Part shown: positions 41,469-52,415 of the stretch, piece by piece
Numbering within the stretch: position 1 is the first letter of the stretch
Layout of the letters: each line of letters opens with the position of its first letter
Origin: DATJPY01 sp035506135
Lineage (GTDB): Bacteria > Myxococcota_A > UBA9160 > PR03
Assembly (NCBI GenBank): GCA_035506135.1
Contig: DATJPY010000074.1
Location: 1-64,000 of the forward strand
DNA: 64,000 nucleotides
Reading direction: 5' to 3'
The notes under the pieces: model-generated
The model's input: the letters and a program-made list of their open reading frames with translations, nothing else
The model's database searches: none
Told to the model about the DNA's origin: nothing
Made by a program: the position numbers and the translations under genes

Positions 41469-42616
41469 ATGAACCACCGCGACTGGCGGCGGATGAGCCG
41501 CCGCGCCCGCCGGGAGCTCCGCGACGAGCTGCGGGCCGAAGGCGAGCGGCTGCGCGAGGACCTCGAGGCCTGGGCGCTCGACCGCACGCGCGACCTGCGC
41601 GGCAAGGTCAAGGGCAAGCTCTCGCCGGGGGCGCCGCGGGGCGATGCCGAGGAGCGCGCCTATCGCGAGGCGCGGGCGGCCGTCGCGCGGCGCATCGGCT
41701 TCGTCTCGCACCTCGTACCCTACGTTGCGACGTGTCTCTTCCTCCTGCTGGTGGCCGGCTTCCGCCCCGCGCTGATCGTGGCGTTCTGGTGGGGGATCGG
41801 CATCGCCTGCCACTTCTTCTTCGGCCTCCTGGCGCCGGACCTCCGCAAGCGCTGGACCGAGGACGAGGTGCGCCGCCGCGTGCCGGTGGCGGTGTCGCGC
41901 AACACGCGCGAGCTCGAGGGGCGGCACGCGCGCAACCTCGAGACGCTCTCGGCGTCGATCGCCCACGAGATCCGCAACCCGATCACCGCGGCGAAGAGCC
42001 TGCTCCAGCAGATGGGCGAGGACCCGCACTCGCCCGAGAACGTCGAGTACGCGGCCGTCGCGCTCCAGGAGCTCGAGCGGGTCGAGCGGTCGATCTCGCA
42101 TCTCCTGCGCTACGCGCGCGACGAGGAGCTCCGCCCGCAGGAGGTGCGCATGTCGGAGGTGGTCGCCTCCGCGCTCGACACGCTGCGCGAGCGCGCGACG
42201 CGCTCGGGCGCCGGGCTGCGCGTCGACGCCGACTCCGCGGGTACGCTGGTGGGCGACCCCGAGCAGCTCCGGCGGGTGGTGATCAACCTCGTCGGCAACG
42301 CGCTCGACGCCCTCGACGGCCGGCCGTCGCCGCCGCCGCGGATCGACGTCGAGTCGGGCGAGAACCTGGCCGGCACCGAGGTCTGGCTGCGCGTGCGCGA
42401 CAACGGCCCCGGCATCGAGCGCGAGCGCCTCGACCGGATCTGGACGCCCTTCCACACCTCGAAGAGCAACGGCACCGGCCTCGGCCTCGCGATCGCGCGC
42501 AAAATCGTCGAGAGCCACGGCGGCGCCATCGAGGTGGAGTCCGAGCTCGGCAAGGGCACCGAGTTCCGGGTGACGCTGCCGAAGAACGGGGTCCCGGCGA
42601 CCGCCGAGGCGGGCGG

Positions 42617-42620
<4 letters not shown>
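41469..42620 (+). CDS. Sensor histidine kinase with N-terminal two-helix membrane domain
   Basis: 383 residues from ATG 41469, chosen for GGAGGAGG 7 bases upstream (the longer frame from 41427 would include it). After a charged helical start come two transmembrane segments (VSHLVPYVATCLFLLLVAGF and PALIVAFWWGIGIACHFFFG). HisKA H-box: LSASIAHEIRNPITAAKSLL with phospho-acceptor His166. HATPase: VVINLVGNALDAL (N box), VRDNGPGIERERL (G1), SNGTGLGLAIARKIV (G2). No periplasmic sensor domain, so the signal may come from within the membrane. Coupled to the regulator by ATGA. Confidence 0.93.
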
Positions 42621-44029
<1,409 letters not shown>

Positions 44030-44054
44030 TGCGCGCCCATCGGAGGAACTCGTC

Positions 44055-44810
44055 GTGATCTTTCATCGAAGCCGCGGCCCGTTCGGCCGCCTGCGCAACC
44101 TGTTCTCGGGCCGGCTCACGACCTGGGTGCGCGATCGCGAGAGCGAGAGCCCGCGCGCCGTCTACGAGCAGGCCATCGCCGAGCGCCTGCGCCGCTACGG
44201 CGAGCTGAAGGAGGCCGTGGCCGGCATCCTCTACCTGCGCAACAAGCTCGAGGGCGAGATCCGCGAGCGTCGGGGCGAGATGCTGCAGCTCGCGGCCGAC
44301 GTCCAGCGCGCGGTGCGCAAGGGCGAGGACCCGCTTGCACTCGCGCTGGTGACGCACAAGCAGGAGCTCACCGGCGAGGCCGAGCGCGCCGAGCGCGAGC
44401 TGGCGGCGCTGCAGCGCGAGGCGGAGGCCGCGAAGGAGAACCTGATCCGCTTCCGCGAGGAGATCCGCGCGCTCGAGCGCGAGAAGGGCCGCGCGCTCGC
44501 CGTGCTGGCGGGCGTCCAGGCGCGGCGCCAGGTGCGCTCCGTCCTCGAGGGCCTCTCGGTCGAGGCCGACGTGCGGGCGCTCGAGAGCCTACGCGAGCAC
44601 ATCGCCCGGCAGGCGAGCGAGGTGCAGCTCGAGCACGAGCTCGAGGGCTCCGGCGCCGGCGTTCCGCTGCGCGCGCGCATCGAGGAGATCCGCCTCGAGG
44701 CGCGCGAGGAGGCCGCGCGCCGCGAGCTCGAGGAGTGGAAGCGCCGGCTCGCGCCGCCCGCCGCGCAGCCCGCGATCGGGGAGCCGGCAGCGGCAGCGCA
44801 GTCGGCATAG
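44055..44810 (+). CDS. PspA/IM30 (Vipp1) family membrane-stress protein
   Basis: 251 residues from GTG 44055, chosen because GGAGGA lies 7 bases before it and the resulting start, FHRSRGPFGRLRNLFSGRL, resembles the amphipathic PspA N-terminus. The rest is nearly all coiled coil with PspA-like pattern (AVYEQAIAERLRRYGELKEA, EGEIRERRGEMLQLAADVQ, LALVTHKQELTGEAERAERE). PspA proteins assemble on stressed inner membranes. It follows the NtrC-type gene directly; if the upstream GTG 44022 were used they would overlap. Family moderately sure, as coiled coils attract chance similarity. Confidence 0.75.
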   Translation: MIFHRSRGPFGRLRNLFSGRLTTWVRDRESESPRAVYEQAIAERLRRYGELKEAVAGILYLRNKLEGEIRERRGEMLQLAADVQRAVRKGEDPLALALVTHKQELTGEAERAERELAALQREAEAAKENLIRFREEIRALEREKGRALAVLAGVQARRQVRSVLEGLSVEADVRALESLREHIARQASEVQLEHELEGSGAGVPLRARIEEIRLEAREEAARRELEEWKRRLAPPAAQPAIGEPAAAAQSA

Positions 44811-44858
44811 CACTCCCCGACGGGCTCCGCAGCACGCCGGATCGCGATTCCGCACTAC

Positions 44859-44874
44859 TGTGACGCGCCTCACG
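44859..44874. promoter_or_regulatory. CRP/FNR-type binding site candidate
   Basis: TGTGA-CGCGCC-TCACG, one mismatch from the CRP consensus TGTGA-N6-TCACA. Its centre (44866.5) is 61.5 bases upstream of the start point predicted from the TAGGAT -10 box, the classic class I position. Confidence 0.45.
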
Positions 44875-44892
44875 GACGCGAAGATTTCCCCC

Positions 44893-44921
44893 TATACAAG
44901 CGCAACGCCCGTGTGTAGGAT
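44893..44921 (+). promoter_or_regulatory. Candidate promoter TATACA-N17-TAGGAT for the 1701-residue protein
   Basis: -35 TATACA (44893-44898), a 17-base spacer, -10 TAGGAT (44916-44921). The predicted start is near 44928, followed by a GAGGGGG ribosome-binding site and TTG 44951. Confidence 0.5.
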
Positions 44922-44950
44922 CGGCGCGACTCGAGAGCGAGGGGGAATGA

Positions 44951-47900
44951 TTGGGCTCCTGGAGCCGCTGCCGATCGCTGCGCTCTCTCCTTCTGGTACT
45001 GGTGTCCGTCGCCGTTCACGCGCAAATTGCCCGCGCCGACTGCAACGTGATCCCCGGCACGGTCGACCAGTTCCGCGGCGCGCTCGGCACCGTCGACCGC
45101 CCCTTCGCGATGCCCGACGACCTGGTCGAGGTGACGGTACGGCCGGCCGTCTGCGACAGCGCCTCGGGCGGCGTCCAGGACTGGAACCACGATGGAACCG
45201 TAGACGCCAACGATCACGTCGTGACGCTGGTCTTCACCCCGCCGAACGGTGGGGCCAGGAACGCCGTCGTGCTCGCGACGAGCTGCTCGGCGCTCACCTC
45301 GGCCACCTGCGCCGCCGGCGCAAACGCGGGGAACCCGTGCGCGAGCGACTCGCAATGCCCCGGCAGCGCGTGCAGCGGGCCCTCCCGCCTCGCGAGCTGC
45401 CAGGCGCAGCTCGGCGGCACGGCGACCTGCAACGCCGTGACGTCCGGTTCCGACCTCTCGGTCACGGCGAGCAGCATCGCCGAGAAGGTGCGCTTCAAGT
45501 TCCCCGACACCGATGCGCTGGTCGGTACGCCGACCGACGACGAGACGCTCACGGGACCCGTGAAGATCGCAGTGACCGGCGCAGGCCTCCCGCTCCAGTG
45601 CGACCTCGCCACCAACCCGTGCGCCGGCCACACGGGGCTCGTCGCCTGTATCGACGACCTCTACGAGATCGACGGGACCTGCAGCACCCAGGCCTCGGAG
45701 ATCGACCCGACCTTCGGGAGCTTCACGGCCCTGCCCCTCCCGAACGTCTACCGCCAGGTCTGCAGCACTGCGAGCCCGGGAACGCCGTGCAATCCCACGA
45801 CCCACGAGGTGCGTCTCACCGTCGACAAGGCGGGCAACGCGCTCGTCCCGATGGACTACGCCGGGATCTACTTCTACCTCCAGAACGGCACGGTGCACGT
45901 GCCGCGGCTGATCCGCGGCACCCTCTCGATCGAGGCCTTCTCGGGCGGCGCCTTCGACCCGATCCAGATCCCGACGGCGGGCGACTTTCTCGCCTCGTAC
46001 TCGAACATCGGCCATCGGCTGCCGCCGCTCTTCACGCCGGTCTCGGGCGGGAGCTCGATGTTCGGCTCGGTGGACGCGCAAATCGGCGTGATCCGCGTAG
46101 CGCGCAAGGGACCCGCGACGCTCGTGTGCTCGGCGGGCTCGAATCCGGGCGCGGCCTGCACGAGCGACTCGCAGTGTCCGGGCGGCGAGTGCGCGCTCTT
46201 CGAGCTGCGCGACCGGCTGCTGGCCGGCACGGGTCCGATCGTGATCCCGAGCACGGCCTACACGCTCTCCGCTGAGAACCCCGTGCCGATCGATGGCCTC
46301 CTCGACACCCCGAACCTGATTGCGGCGGTGCGCTCCGAGGCGCTCGACCAGGCCGACCTCAACGCCGACGGCGACCAGACCGACCCCGTGGTCACGCTGC
46401 GCGACAAGACGACCGGCGACCAGATCCCGATCGGTCGCACCACCGGCGTCGGCCGCGCCGAGACGCGCGTGAGCCAGTTCCCGTTCCGCTATCCGGTGCT
46501 CGCGGCCGACGGCAACACGGTGGCGTTTCTCGAGCCCGAGCCGCTCGAGTGCGACGAGTCGGGCTCACCCCTCGCGTGCGACCGCAACGGCAACGGCCGC
46601 ATCCTCGACACGCTGTTGCGTGCGTATCGCGTGAGCAACGACACCGCGACCGACCTCACGAACGGCGCCGAGACACCCGCCGACGCCGAGCCGGTGATCG
46701 ACGGCAGGAGCCTCGCGCTCTCCGGCGGACGGCTCTTCTTCCGCACCAACGAGGCCTCGGCCGCCACCTGGGCCTACCACCTCACGAGCTCGCAGACCAC
46801 GACCACGACCGCGGGGAACGGCGCATCCGGCTCGGGCAACGGCGCACCGGTGGTCTCGATGTCTCGCAATGGCCGCTACGTCGTCTTCAAGAGCGCCGCG
46901 ACGAACCTGGTCGCCAGCACGGGCAGCGGACTCTTCCTCCACGATCGCGACACCGACGCGAACGGAGTGCTCGACGAGCCCGGCGGGATCTCGACGACAG
47001 GGTTGGATGGGAGCGTTGGTGCCACCCGCGCCGACAACGGCGTCGTCTCGGCAAACGGGACGTATGTCGTCTACTTGAGCAATTCCACGGGAACAGGCGC
47101 GCTCTTCACGTCCCCGGGATCTTACAACCCGCACGCTCTGCTCCGCGGCTCGGTTTCGGGCGGAACCCCGTTGCGTCTCGCGAGGTGGGGCTTCGCTCCA
47201 AACCAATTCGAGAGGGCCGCCGTGTCTGCGGACGGCCGTTACGTCGCGTTCAACACCTCCGGCTCGTTCGCCGCGAACGACACCGACAGCAACAACGACA
47301 TCTATCGCATCGACGTGACGGCCCCATCGATCGTGTTGGTCGACGTCGACAATGCGGGAAACAAGGGCAACTCCTCGCCGCAATTCAACGAGAATCTCGG
47401 CATCTCGGACGACGGTCGTTACATCGTCTTCGCGAGCCCCGCGACGAACCTCGTGCCCGGCGATACGAACGGGGCCACCGACATCTTCCTCCGCGACATG
47501 GTCGCGGGCACGACGATCCGGATCAGTGCGCCGGTGGCCGGTGGCCAAGCGAACGGATTCTCCGACGATCCCCAGATCTCTGGAGACGGTCGCTTCGTCG
47601 CGTTCCACTCGGTCGCGAGCAACCTCGTCTCGGGCGACACCAACGGAACGGATGACTCCTTCGTCTACGACCGCGACGCCGACGGGAACGGCGTCTTCGA
47701 CGAGCCGGGCCGCGTGAGCCTCGAGCGCGTGAGCGTTCGCTCGGATGATCTCCAAGCGTCGGGCGGGAAGGTGAGATTGTCGCCCGATGGGCGGTACGCT
47801 GCGTTCTACGGCCGGCCGGGCCTTGCCCCGAACACGATCTCTCCGGCCGCCGCCAGTGACGTGGCGATCAGCGACCGGCTGACCGGCCTGGTCGGCTTCG

Positions 47901-50056
47901 TCGGCGCGGGGCTGCCGCCCATCTCCGGGTACTCGGATACTCAAGACGCGCCTGCCGTTTCCAGCGCCAGCGACGTGGCTTTCGTGAGCCCGAACGTGAT
48001 CGCCGGGACCGACACCAACGGCGTGAACGACGTGTTCGTCCACGGCCCCTCCGGCGCCGACCTGTCGGGCGACGGCGACTTCTCCGACACCGTGCTCCGC
48101 TGGCTCGACACGGCGACGGGCACGGTCTCGAACCTGTGCCCCGCGACGAAGGTGTCGGTAGCGAACGGCAGCGCCGTGTTCCTGCGTCCGGAGTCCGCCG
48201 GGAACGCGACGGGCTGCCCGGCCGGGACCGCGCTCGACCTCAACGGGGACGGCGACGCCTCCGACGCCGTCGTCCACTACTGGGGCGGCAGCGGGAGCGC
48301 GGTGAACCTGAACCTCGCCGCGACCGACGTCGCGATGTCGTCGTCGTGGATCGCGGCGCTCGTCCCGGAGTCCGGGCAGGGCAACGCCGACCGCAACGGC
48401 GACGGCGACACGCTCGACACCGTGCTCGCGGTGCACCCCGCTTCGAGCTCCGGCTCCTGGACCAACGTCGGCTGGGCCGCGGACAAGATCGCGATCTCGG
48501 GATCGCTCGTGGCCTTCACGGTCCCCGAGGCGGCGCAGGGCGTCGACTTGAACGGCGACGGTGACCTCAACGACCGCGTGCTGCGCCTCTACGACGCCGC
48601 GACCGGGACCCAGGTGAACATCGGCCGCGCCGTCGACGACTTCGTGCTCGGCGACCAGCTCGTGGCCTTCCGCGTGAACGAGGCCGCGCAAGGCCACACC
48701 GATCTGAATCAGGACGGCGACACGGCGGACTCGGTGCTCCAGGTCTACGACCGCACGACGGGCCAGATCCGCACCAGCTACCAGGCGGCGCAGGCGTGCT
48801 TCCTCGACGTCTGCGATCCGCGCGTGCCGTACCGCGTGAGCGGGCGCACGGTGACCTTCCTCTCGCTCGAGGCCGAGCAGGGCGGCCTCGATCTGAACGG
48901 CGACGGGCAGCCGGGTGGGATCGCCGTGCAGGTCGTCAACGCCGCGGCGCCGGCCGTGACGCCGCCGCCGGGTCCGGTCAGTCCGGGGCTGCTGCTCGCC
49001 TCGGTGAAGATCGGCGTGTGCAACACGAACGGCGCCTCGTGCGCGAGCAACGCGGACTGCTCGGGCGGCACCTGCTTCACGCCGCCCGGAGAGTGCCTGC
49101 GCGACCTCGGGACGGCTTGCAACGTCGACCCGAGCGCGGGCCCGCCGCAGTGCCCCACCGGCCAGTTCTGCGTGGGCTCGGCCACCAACGGCAACGTCGG
49201 CACCTGCTACGACGACGAAGGGGCGTGCACCTCCAACGCGAGCTGCACGGCGCCCGCGACCTGCCAGAGCGTGGGCCAGGACGTGCAGCGCGTGCCGCCG
49301 CCGCTCACCAACCAGACCGCCGGTGCGCAGGTGTTCGCGAGCGCCGGCCAGTGCCTCGCGAGCACCGGCCTCGCATGCGCCAGCGCCGACCAGTGCCGGC
49401 CGGGGGAGCTCTGCGACGCGGGATTCTGCAAACGCGACACGGGGCCGTGCAGACAGTCTTCGGACTGCAAGCTCGGCACCTGCTCGAGTCGGCTCATCAC
49501 GGCCGCCGCCGCAGACAGCGACGGCGACGGCATCGCCGACCCCTTCGACAACTGCCCGACCGTCGCGAACCCCGACCAGGCCGACGCGGACAAGGACGGC
49601 ATCGGCGACGCCTGCGACAAGGCGACCTGCGGCAACCACGTCCTCGAGGCCGACGAGGAGTGCGACGACGGCAACCTCGCCAACGGCGACGGCTGCAACG
49701 ACCACTGCCGGACCGAGAGGCCTCCGTGCAGCGATGGCATCGACAACGACGGCGACGGGCTCATCGACTATCCCAACGACCCGGGCTGCTACAGCCCGAC
49801 CTACGGCAGCGAGAGCCCTGCCTGCCAGGACGGCATCGACAACGACGGCGACGGCAAGATCGACTTCGACGGCGGAGCCGCCGCCAACCACGGCATCCCC
49901 CTCGGTCCGCCCGATCCGCAGTGCACCAAGCCCTACCAGGAGTCGGAGGCGCCCGCCCACTGCGGACTCGGATTCGAGTTGGCCCTCGTGGTGGCAGGGC
50001 TGCGCGCCGCGCGCAGGCTTCGCGGAGGCGGCGCCCGAGCCACCCGCCGCGGCTGA
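44951..50056 (+). CDS. Giant exported PD40-repeat / thrombospondin-3 protein with MYXO-CTERM-like tail
   Basis: 1701 residues, TTG start after GAGGGGG; ATG 44947 is out of frame. Signal peptide (SLRSLLLVLVSVAVHAQIAR). The N-terminal third has EF-hand-like WNHDGTVDANDH and Cys-rich inserts (CAAGANAGNPCASDSQCPGS). The centre has PD40/TolB-like beta-propeller repeats (SRNGRYVVFKSAATNL, SDDGRYIVFASPATNLVPGD, SGDGRFVAFHSVASNLVSGD) and Asp-rich DLNGDGDASDAV units. C-terminally come Cys-rich modules, a thrombospondin-3 stretch (DSDGDGIADPFDNCPTVANP) and a CDDGNLANGDGCN motif. The end is CGLGFELALVVAGLRAARR plus Arg/Gly, like a MYXO-CTERM anchor. Likely a calcium-dependent surface protein; function unknown. 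Confidence 0.88.
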   Translation: MGSWSRCRSLRSLLLVLVSVAVHAQIARADCNVIPGTVDQFRGALGTVDRPFAMPDDLVEVTVRPAVCDSASGGVQDWNHDGTVDANDHVVTLVFTPPNGGARNAVVLATSCSALTSATCAAGANAGNPCASDSQCPGSACSGPSRLASCQAQLGGTATCNAVTSGSDLSVTASSIAEKVRFKFPDTDALVGTPTDDETLTGPVKIAVTGAGLPLQCDLATNPCAGHTGLVACIDDLYEIDGTCSTQASEIDPTFGSFTALPLPNVYRQVCSTASPGTPCNPTTHEVRLTVDKAGNALVPMDYAGIYFYLQNGTVHVPRLIRGTLSIEAFSGGAFDPIQIPTAGDFLASYSNIGHRLPPLFTPVSGGSSMFGSVDAQIGVIRVARKGPATLVCSAGSNPGAACTSDSQCPGGECALFELRDRLLAGTGPIVIPSTAYTLSAENPVPIDGLLDTPNLIAAVRSEALDQADLNADGDQTDPVVTLRDKTTGDQIPIGRTTGVGRAETRVSQFPFRYPVLAADGNTVAFLEPEPLECDESGSPLACDRNGNGRILDTLLRAYRVSNDTATDLTNGAETPADAEPVIDGRSLALSGGRLFFRTNEASAATWAYHLTSSQTTTTTAGNGASGSGNGAPVVSMSRNGRYVVFKSAATNLVASTGSGLFLHDRDTDANGVLDEPGGISTTGLDGSVGATRADNGVVSANGTYVVYLSNSTGTGALFTSPGSYNPHALLRGSVSGGTPLRLARWGFAPNQFERAAVSADGRYVAFNTSGSFAANDTDSNNDIYRIDVTAPSIVLVDVDNAGNKGNSSPQFNENLGISDDGRYIVFASPATNLVPGDTNGATDIFLRDMVAGTTIRISAPVAGGQANGFSDDPQISGDGRFVAFHSVASNLVSGDTNGTDDSFVYDRDADGNGVFDEPGRVSLERVSVRSDDLQASGGKVRLSPDGRYAAFYGRPGLAPNTISPAAASDVAISDRLTGLVGFVGAGLPPISGYSDTQDAPAVSSASDVAFVSPNVIAGTDTNGVNDVFVHGPSGADLSGDGDFSDTVLRWLDTATGTVSNLCPATKVSVANGSAVFLRPESAGNATGCPAGTALDLNGDGDASDAVVHYWGGSGSAVNLNLAATDVAMSSSWIAALVPESGQGNADRNGDGDTLDTVLAVHPASSSGSWTNVGWAADKIAISGSLVAFTVPEAAQGVDLNGDGDLNDRVLRLYDAATGTQVNIGRAVDDFVLGDQLVAFRVNEAAQGHTDLNQDGDTADSVLQVYDRTTGQIRTSYQAAQACFLDVCDPRVPYRVSGRTVTFLSLEAEQGGLDLNGDGQPGGIAVQVVNAAAPAVTPPPGPVSPGLLLASVKIGVCNTNGASCASNADCSGGTCFTPPGECLRDLGTACNVDPSAGPPQCPTGQFCVGSATNGNVGTCYDDEGACTSNASCTAPATCQSVGQDVQRVPPPLTNQTAGAQVFASAGQCLASTGLACASADQCRPGELCDAGFCKRDTGPCRQSSDCKLGTCSSRLITAAAADSDGDGIADPFDNCPTVANPDQADADKDGIGDACDKATCGNHVLEADEECDDGNLANGDGCNDHCRTERPPCSDGIDNDGDGLIDYPNDPGCYSPTYGSESPACQDGIDNDGDGKIDFDGGAAANHGIPLGPPDPQCTKPYQESEAPAHCGLGFELALVVAGLRAARRLRGGGARATRRG

Positions 50057-50079
50057 TCGTGGCTCGAGCCCGGCGGGCT

Positions 50080-50772
50080 CTAGGCAGTCGACTTGCCTCC
50101 GAGGCGACGGGCTGCGAGGAAGGCGTCCATGTGGAAGCGCTGCTGCGCGTCGGGGTAGCGCTGATCACCGCCGACCGGGCACGCGCGGCGGGCGAGGCAG
50201 CCGCGCTCGCGACACTCGACACCTTTCTGTGACGCGGCGTGGGCGCCGCAGGCCGCGGCGTCGAAGCCGGGCGCCGTGAAGGCGCCGACGGGGCACGCCC
50301 GGAGGCACGGCCGGTCCGCGCAGCGGTCGCAGGGGGTCGGGCGGTGGTCGGGCGCGGGCAGCGCGAGGCGCTCGGCGAAGACGAGCGCGCCGCGATAGGC
50401 GTGCCACAGGCCGTAGTCCGGGTGGATCAGGATCCCGAGCGGCGAGGGATGCACCGGCTCGGCGCGCTGCGCCCAGCGCTGGAAGGGGTGTCGCGGGGCG
50501 CTCGCGAGCAGCGCGGCCGCTCCGAAGGCGGCGGCCACCTCGCCGAGCACCGCGGCGGACCAGCGGTCGAGCGGGTCGGCGCCGGCCGGCCGCGCGCGCT
50601 CGAAGGCCTCCCACATCCCGGAGCCGGCGTTGCCGGCCAGGACCAGCGTCGCGGTCGACCGGCCGTCGGGCAGCGGAGGGACCGCGTCGCGCGGCTCCGG
50701 ATGGAAGGCACCGCGCGGCACGAGGCCGCGCGCGCGGAGGGCGGACGCGACGTCTGTGAAGGCCGCCTGCAT
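50080..50772 (-). CDS. 4Fe-4S cluster protein, QueG-like
   Basis: 230 residues from ATG 50772 (longer N-terminal frames are Arg-rich shadow sequence). Two Cys clusters near the C-terminus, TPCDRCADRPCLRACPVGAF and CRERGCLARRACPVGGDQ, match bacterial 4Fe-4S ferredoxin ligands. The arrangement plus HPDYGLWHAYRGALVFAERL resembles the iron-sulfur half of epoxyqueuosine reductase and reductive-dehalogenase-like proteins. It is much shorter than QueG (about 350 residues) and lacks a clear cobalamin domain, so a redox role other than queuosine synthesis is more likely. No strong ribosome-binding site. Convergent with the giant surface protein gene. Confidence 0.72.
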   Translation of the reverse strand: MQAAFTDVASALRARGLVPRGAFHPEPRDAVPPLPDGRSTATLVLAGNAGSGMWEAFERARPAGADPLDRWSAAVLGEVAAAFGAAALLASAPRHPFQRWAQRAEPVHPSPLGILIHPDYGLWHAYRGALVFAERLALPAPDHRPTPCDRCADRPCLRACPVGAFTAPGFDAAACGAHAASQKGVECRERGCLARRACPVGGDQRYPDAQQRFHMDAFLAARRLGGKSTA

Positions 50773-50943
50773 CCGCGAAGCATGGCCCGGCTTCCGGGGG
50801 CGCGCCCGCGCTGCCGTGATGCGGCGCACCCGGCCGCGGCCGCCTCCCTCCGAAGGAACTGTCAGTCGCGAGCTGCGGCACCGCCGCCGAGGGGAGGCGG
50901 GCCGGCTCGCTCGGCGTCGCCCTCCGGCGACGGGCGAAGCTCC

Positions 50944-51336
50944 ATGCACCCTCTCGACGGACCGCTCCGGTCCCGCTCCGGGCGCTGCGCGCTCCGCTGC
51001 GCCGCCCTCCTCCTGGCCGCGGCGTCCTGCGGCGGCCGCTCCACGCCCGAAGAGCGGCTCTGCGTCGAGATCCTGGCGCGGCGGTCGCCTGCGGCGCAGG
51101 TCCTCGCGATCGAGTCCGCGCCTGAGGAGCAGCGCGCCGCCATCACCTATCGCGTGAAGGGAAGCCCCGTCGCCAGCGAGCTCGACTGCGCGTTCCAGGC
51201 GAACGAGAACGGCGGGCTGCGCGTGCGGTCGGTGGCGATCGACGGCGAGCCGCTGCTCGAGGCCGAGCTCGCGGTCATCGACGCCGACCTGCTCTTCGAC
51301 GATCTCGGCCGGGGCGGCGCTCCGATGCGGCGCTGA
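50944..51336 (+). CDS. Small putative lipoprotein
   Basis: 130 residues. The N-terminus has a signal peptide ending in a lipobox (ALRCAALLLAAASCGGRS), predicting lipid attachment at the Cys after AAS. The mature part is a small mixed domain (EERLCVEILARRSPAAQVLA, ITYRVKGSPVASELDCAFQA, GLRVRSVAIDGEPLLEAEL) with two further Cys that could pair. No family recognised. It ends 6 bases from the convergent ferritin-like gene. The ribosome-binding site is weak. Likely an envelope lipoprotein of unknown role. Confidence 0.65.
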   Translation: MHPLDGPLRSRSGRCALRCAALLLAAASCGGRSTPEERLCVEILARRSPAAQVLAIESAPEEQRAAITYRVKGSPVASELDCAFQANENGGLRVRSVAIDGEPLLEAELAVIDADLLFDDLGRGGAPMRR

Positions 51337-51342
51337 GCCGGA

Positions 51343-52389
51343 TCAGGCCAGCTCGAGCCCCGTCTCGCCGGCGCGCACGCGGCGCTCCAGCTCGATGTCG
51401 TGGTCGACGTCCGACGTGGTGTTGGACTCGAACTCGAGGATACCGAGCTGCTCGAAGCGCTCGCGCTGGCGCCTCGACAGCAGGCCGAGGCTCTTCACGT
51501 TGGGCACGATCTTCGAGAAGAGCCGATAGCGGAACTGCCGGGCCAGGTCCGATTCGTCGGCGTGCGCGATGCACACGTCGGCGTCGAGGCCCATGGCCTC
51601 CCAGACCTCGCGGTTGCTGATGCGGTCGCGCATCAGCACGCACGCCTCGTACACGAACTCCTCGCGCTCGTTGCGCTCGGCCTCCGTCAGGTCCTCGCAG
51701 AACTCGCGCAGCGAGAGCACGCCGAAGGCGACGTGCCGGGACTCGTCCTCCATCACGGCGGCCGTGAGGTCGCGCAGCAGCGGGTTCTGCGCGGTGTCGC
51801 GGATGGTGCCGAAGGCGGCCAGCGCCAGCCCCTCGACGACGATCTGCATGCCCAGGAACTTCATGTCCCAGCGCGAGTCCGTGAGGATCTGGTCGAGCAG
51901 CTTCTTGAGCTCCGGATTCACCGGATACTCGTGCTGGAGCTTCTCCTGCACGAAGCGGCGATAGACCTCCACGTGTCGGGCCTCGTCCATCACTTGCGTC
52001 GCGCCGTACTGCTTGGCCTCGTACCAGGGCACCGAGTCGACGATCTGCGCGGTGGCGAGCAGGGCGCCCTGCTCGCCGTGCAGGAACTGGCAGAGCTGCC
52101 AGGTGATCGCCTCGTGCCGCAGTCGGCGCCGCTCGCGCGGCGTGAGCTTGTCCCAGATCGGCGTCCCGTAGATGCCGATGCCCGCGTCGGGCACCAGCTC
52201 GCTCTCGGGGTCCACGTCGATCGTCCAGTCGAGGCGCGCGGTGCCGTTCCACTGGTCGCGCTTGGCGTTCTCGTAGAGGCGCATCAGGCGCTTGCGGGTC
52301 GCGTCGTACTCCCAGTTGTAGGCGAGGCTCTGGGGCACCTCGAGCTGCTCGATCGCGTGTGCGGGGGCGAGGCGTGTGGCGGCGGACAT
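51343..52389 (-). CDS. Ferritin-like diiron protein (AurF/R2-like fold)
   Basis: 348 residues from ATG 52389, with AGGAGA upstream. Two helix pairs carry diiron-type motifs: HGEQGALLATAQIVDSVPWY, then QVMDEARHVEVYRRFV (ExxH), and later IVVEGLALAAFGTIRD with EDESRHVAFGVLSLREF (ExxRH). This pattern, one Glu and two ExxH pairs, is that of ferritin-like diiron carboxylate oxygenases such as AurF/CmlI or R2-like oxidases. The exact subfamily cannot be fixed by eye. It follows a TetR gene, so it is probably a regulated oxygenase for a small aromatic, amine or lipid substrate. Confidence 0.8.
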   Translation of the reverse strand: MSAATRLAPAHAIEQLEVPQSLAYNWEYDATRKRLMRLYENAKRDQWNGTARLDWTIDVDPESELVPDAGIGIYGTPIWDKLTPRERRRLRHEAITWQLCQFLHGEQGALLATAQIVDSVPWYEAKQYGATQVMDEARHVEVYRRFVQEKLQHEYPVNPELKKLLDQILTDSRWDMKFLGMQIVVEGLALAAFGTIRDTAQNPLLRDLTAAVMEDESRHVAFGVLSLREFCEDLTEAERNEREEFVYEACVLMRDRISNREVWEAMGLDADVCIAHADESDLARQFRYRLFSKIVPNVKSLGLLSRRQRERFEQLGILEFESNTTSDVDHDIELERRVRAGETGLELA

Positions 52390-52415
52390 CCGGTCGTTCT
52401 CCTGTCGGTGGCGGG

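Noticed and set aside
44947..44949. ATG 44947 as start of the giant surface protein
   Set aside because: It is in a different frame that gives an Arg-rich shadow; TTG 44951 gives a signal peptide and the domain-bearing frame.
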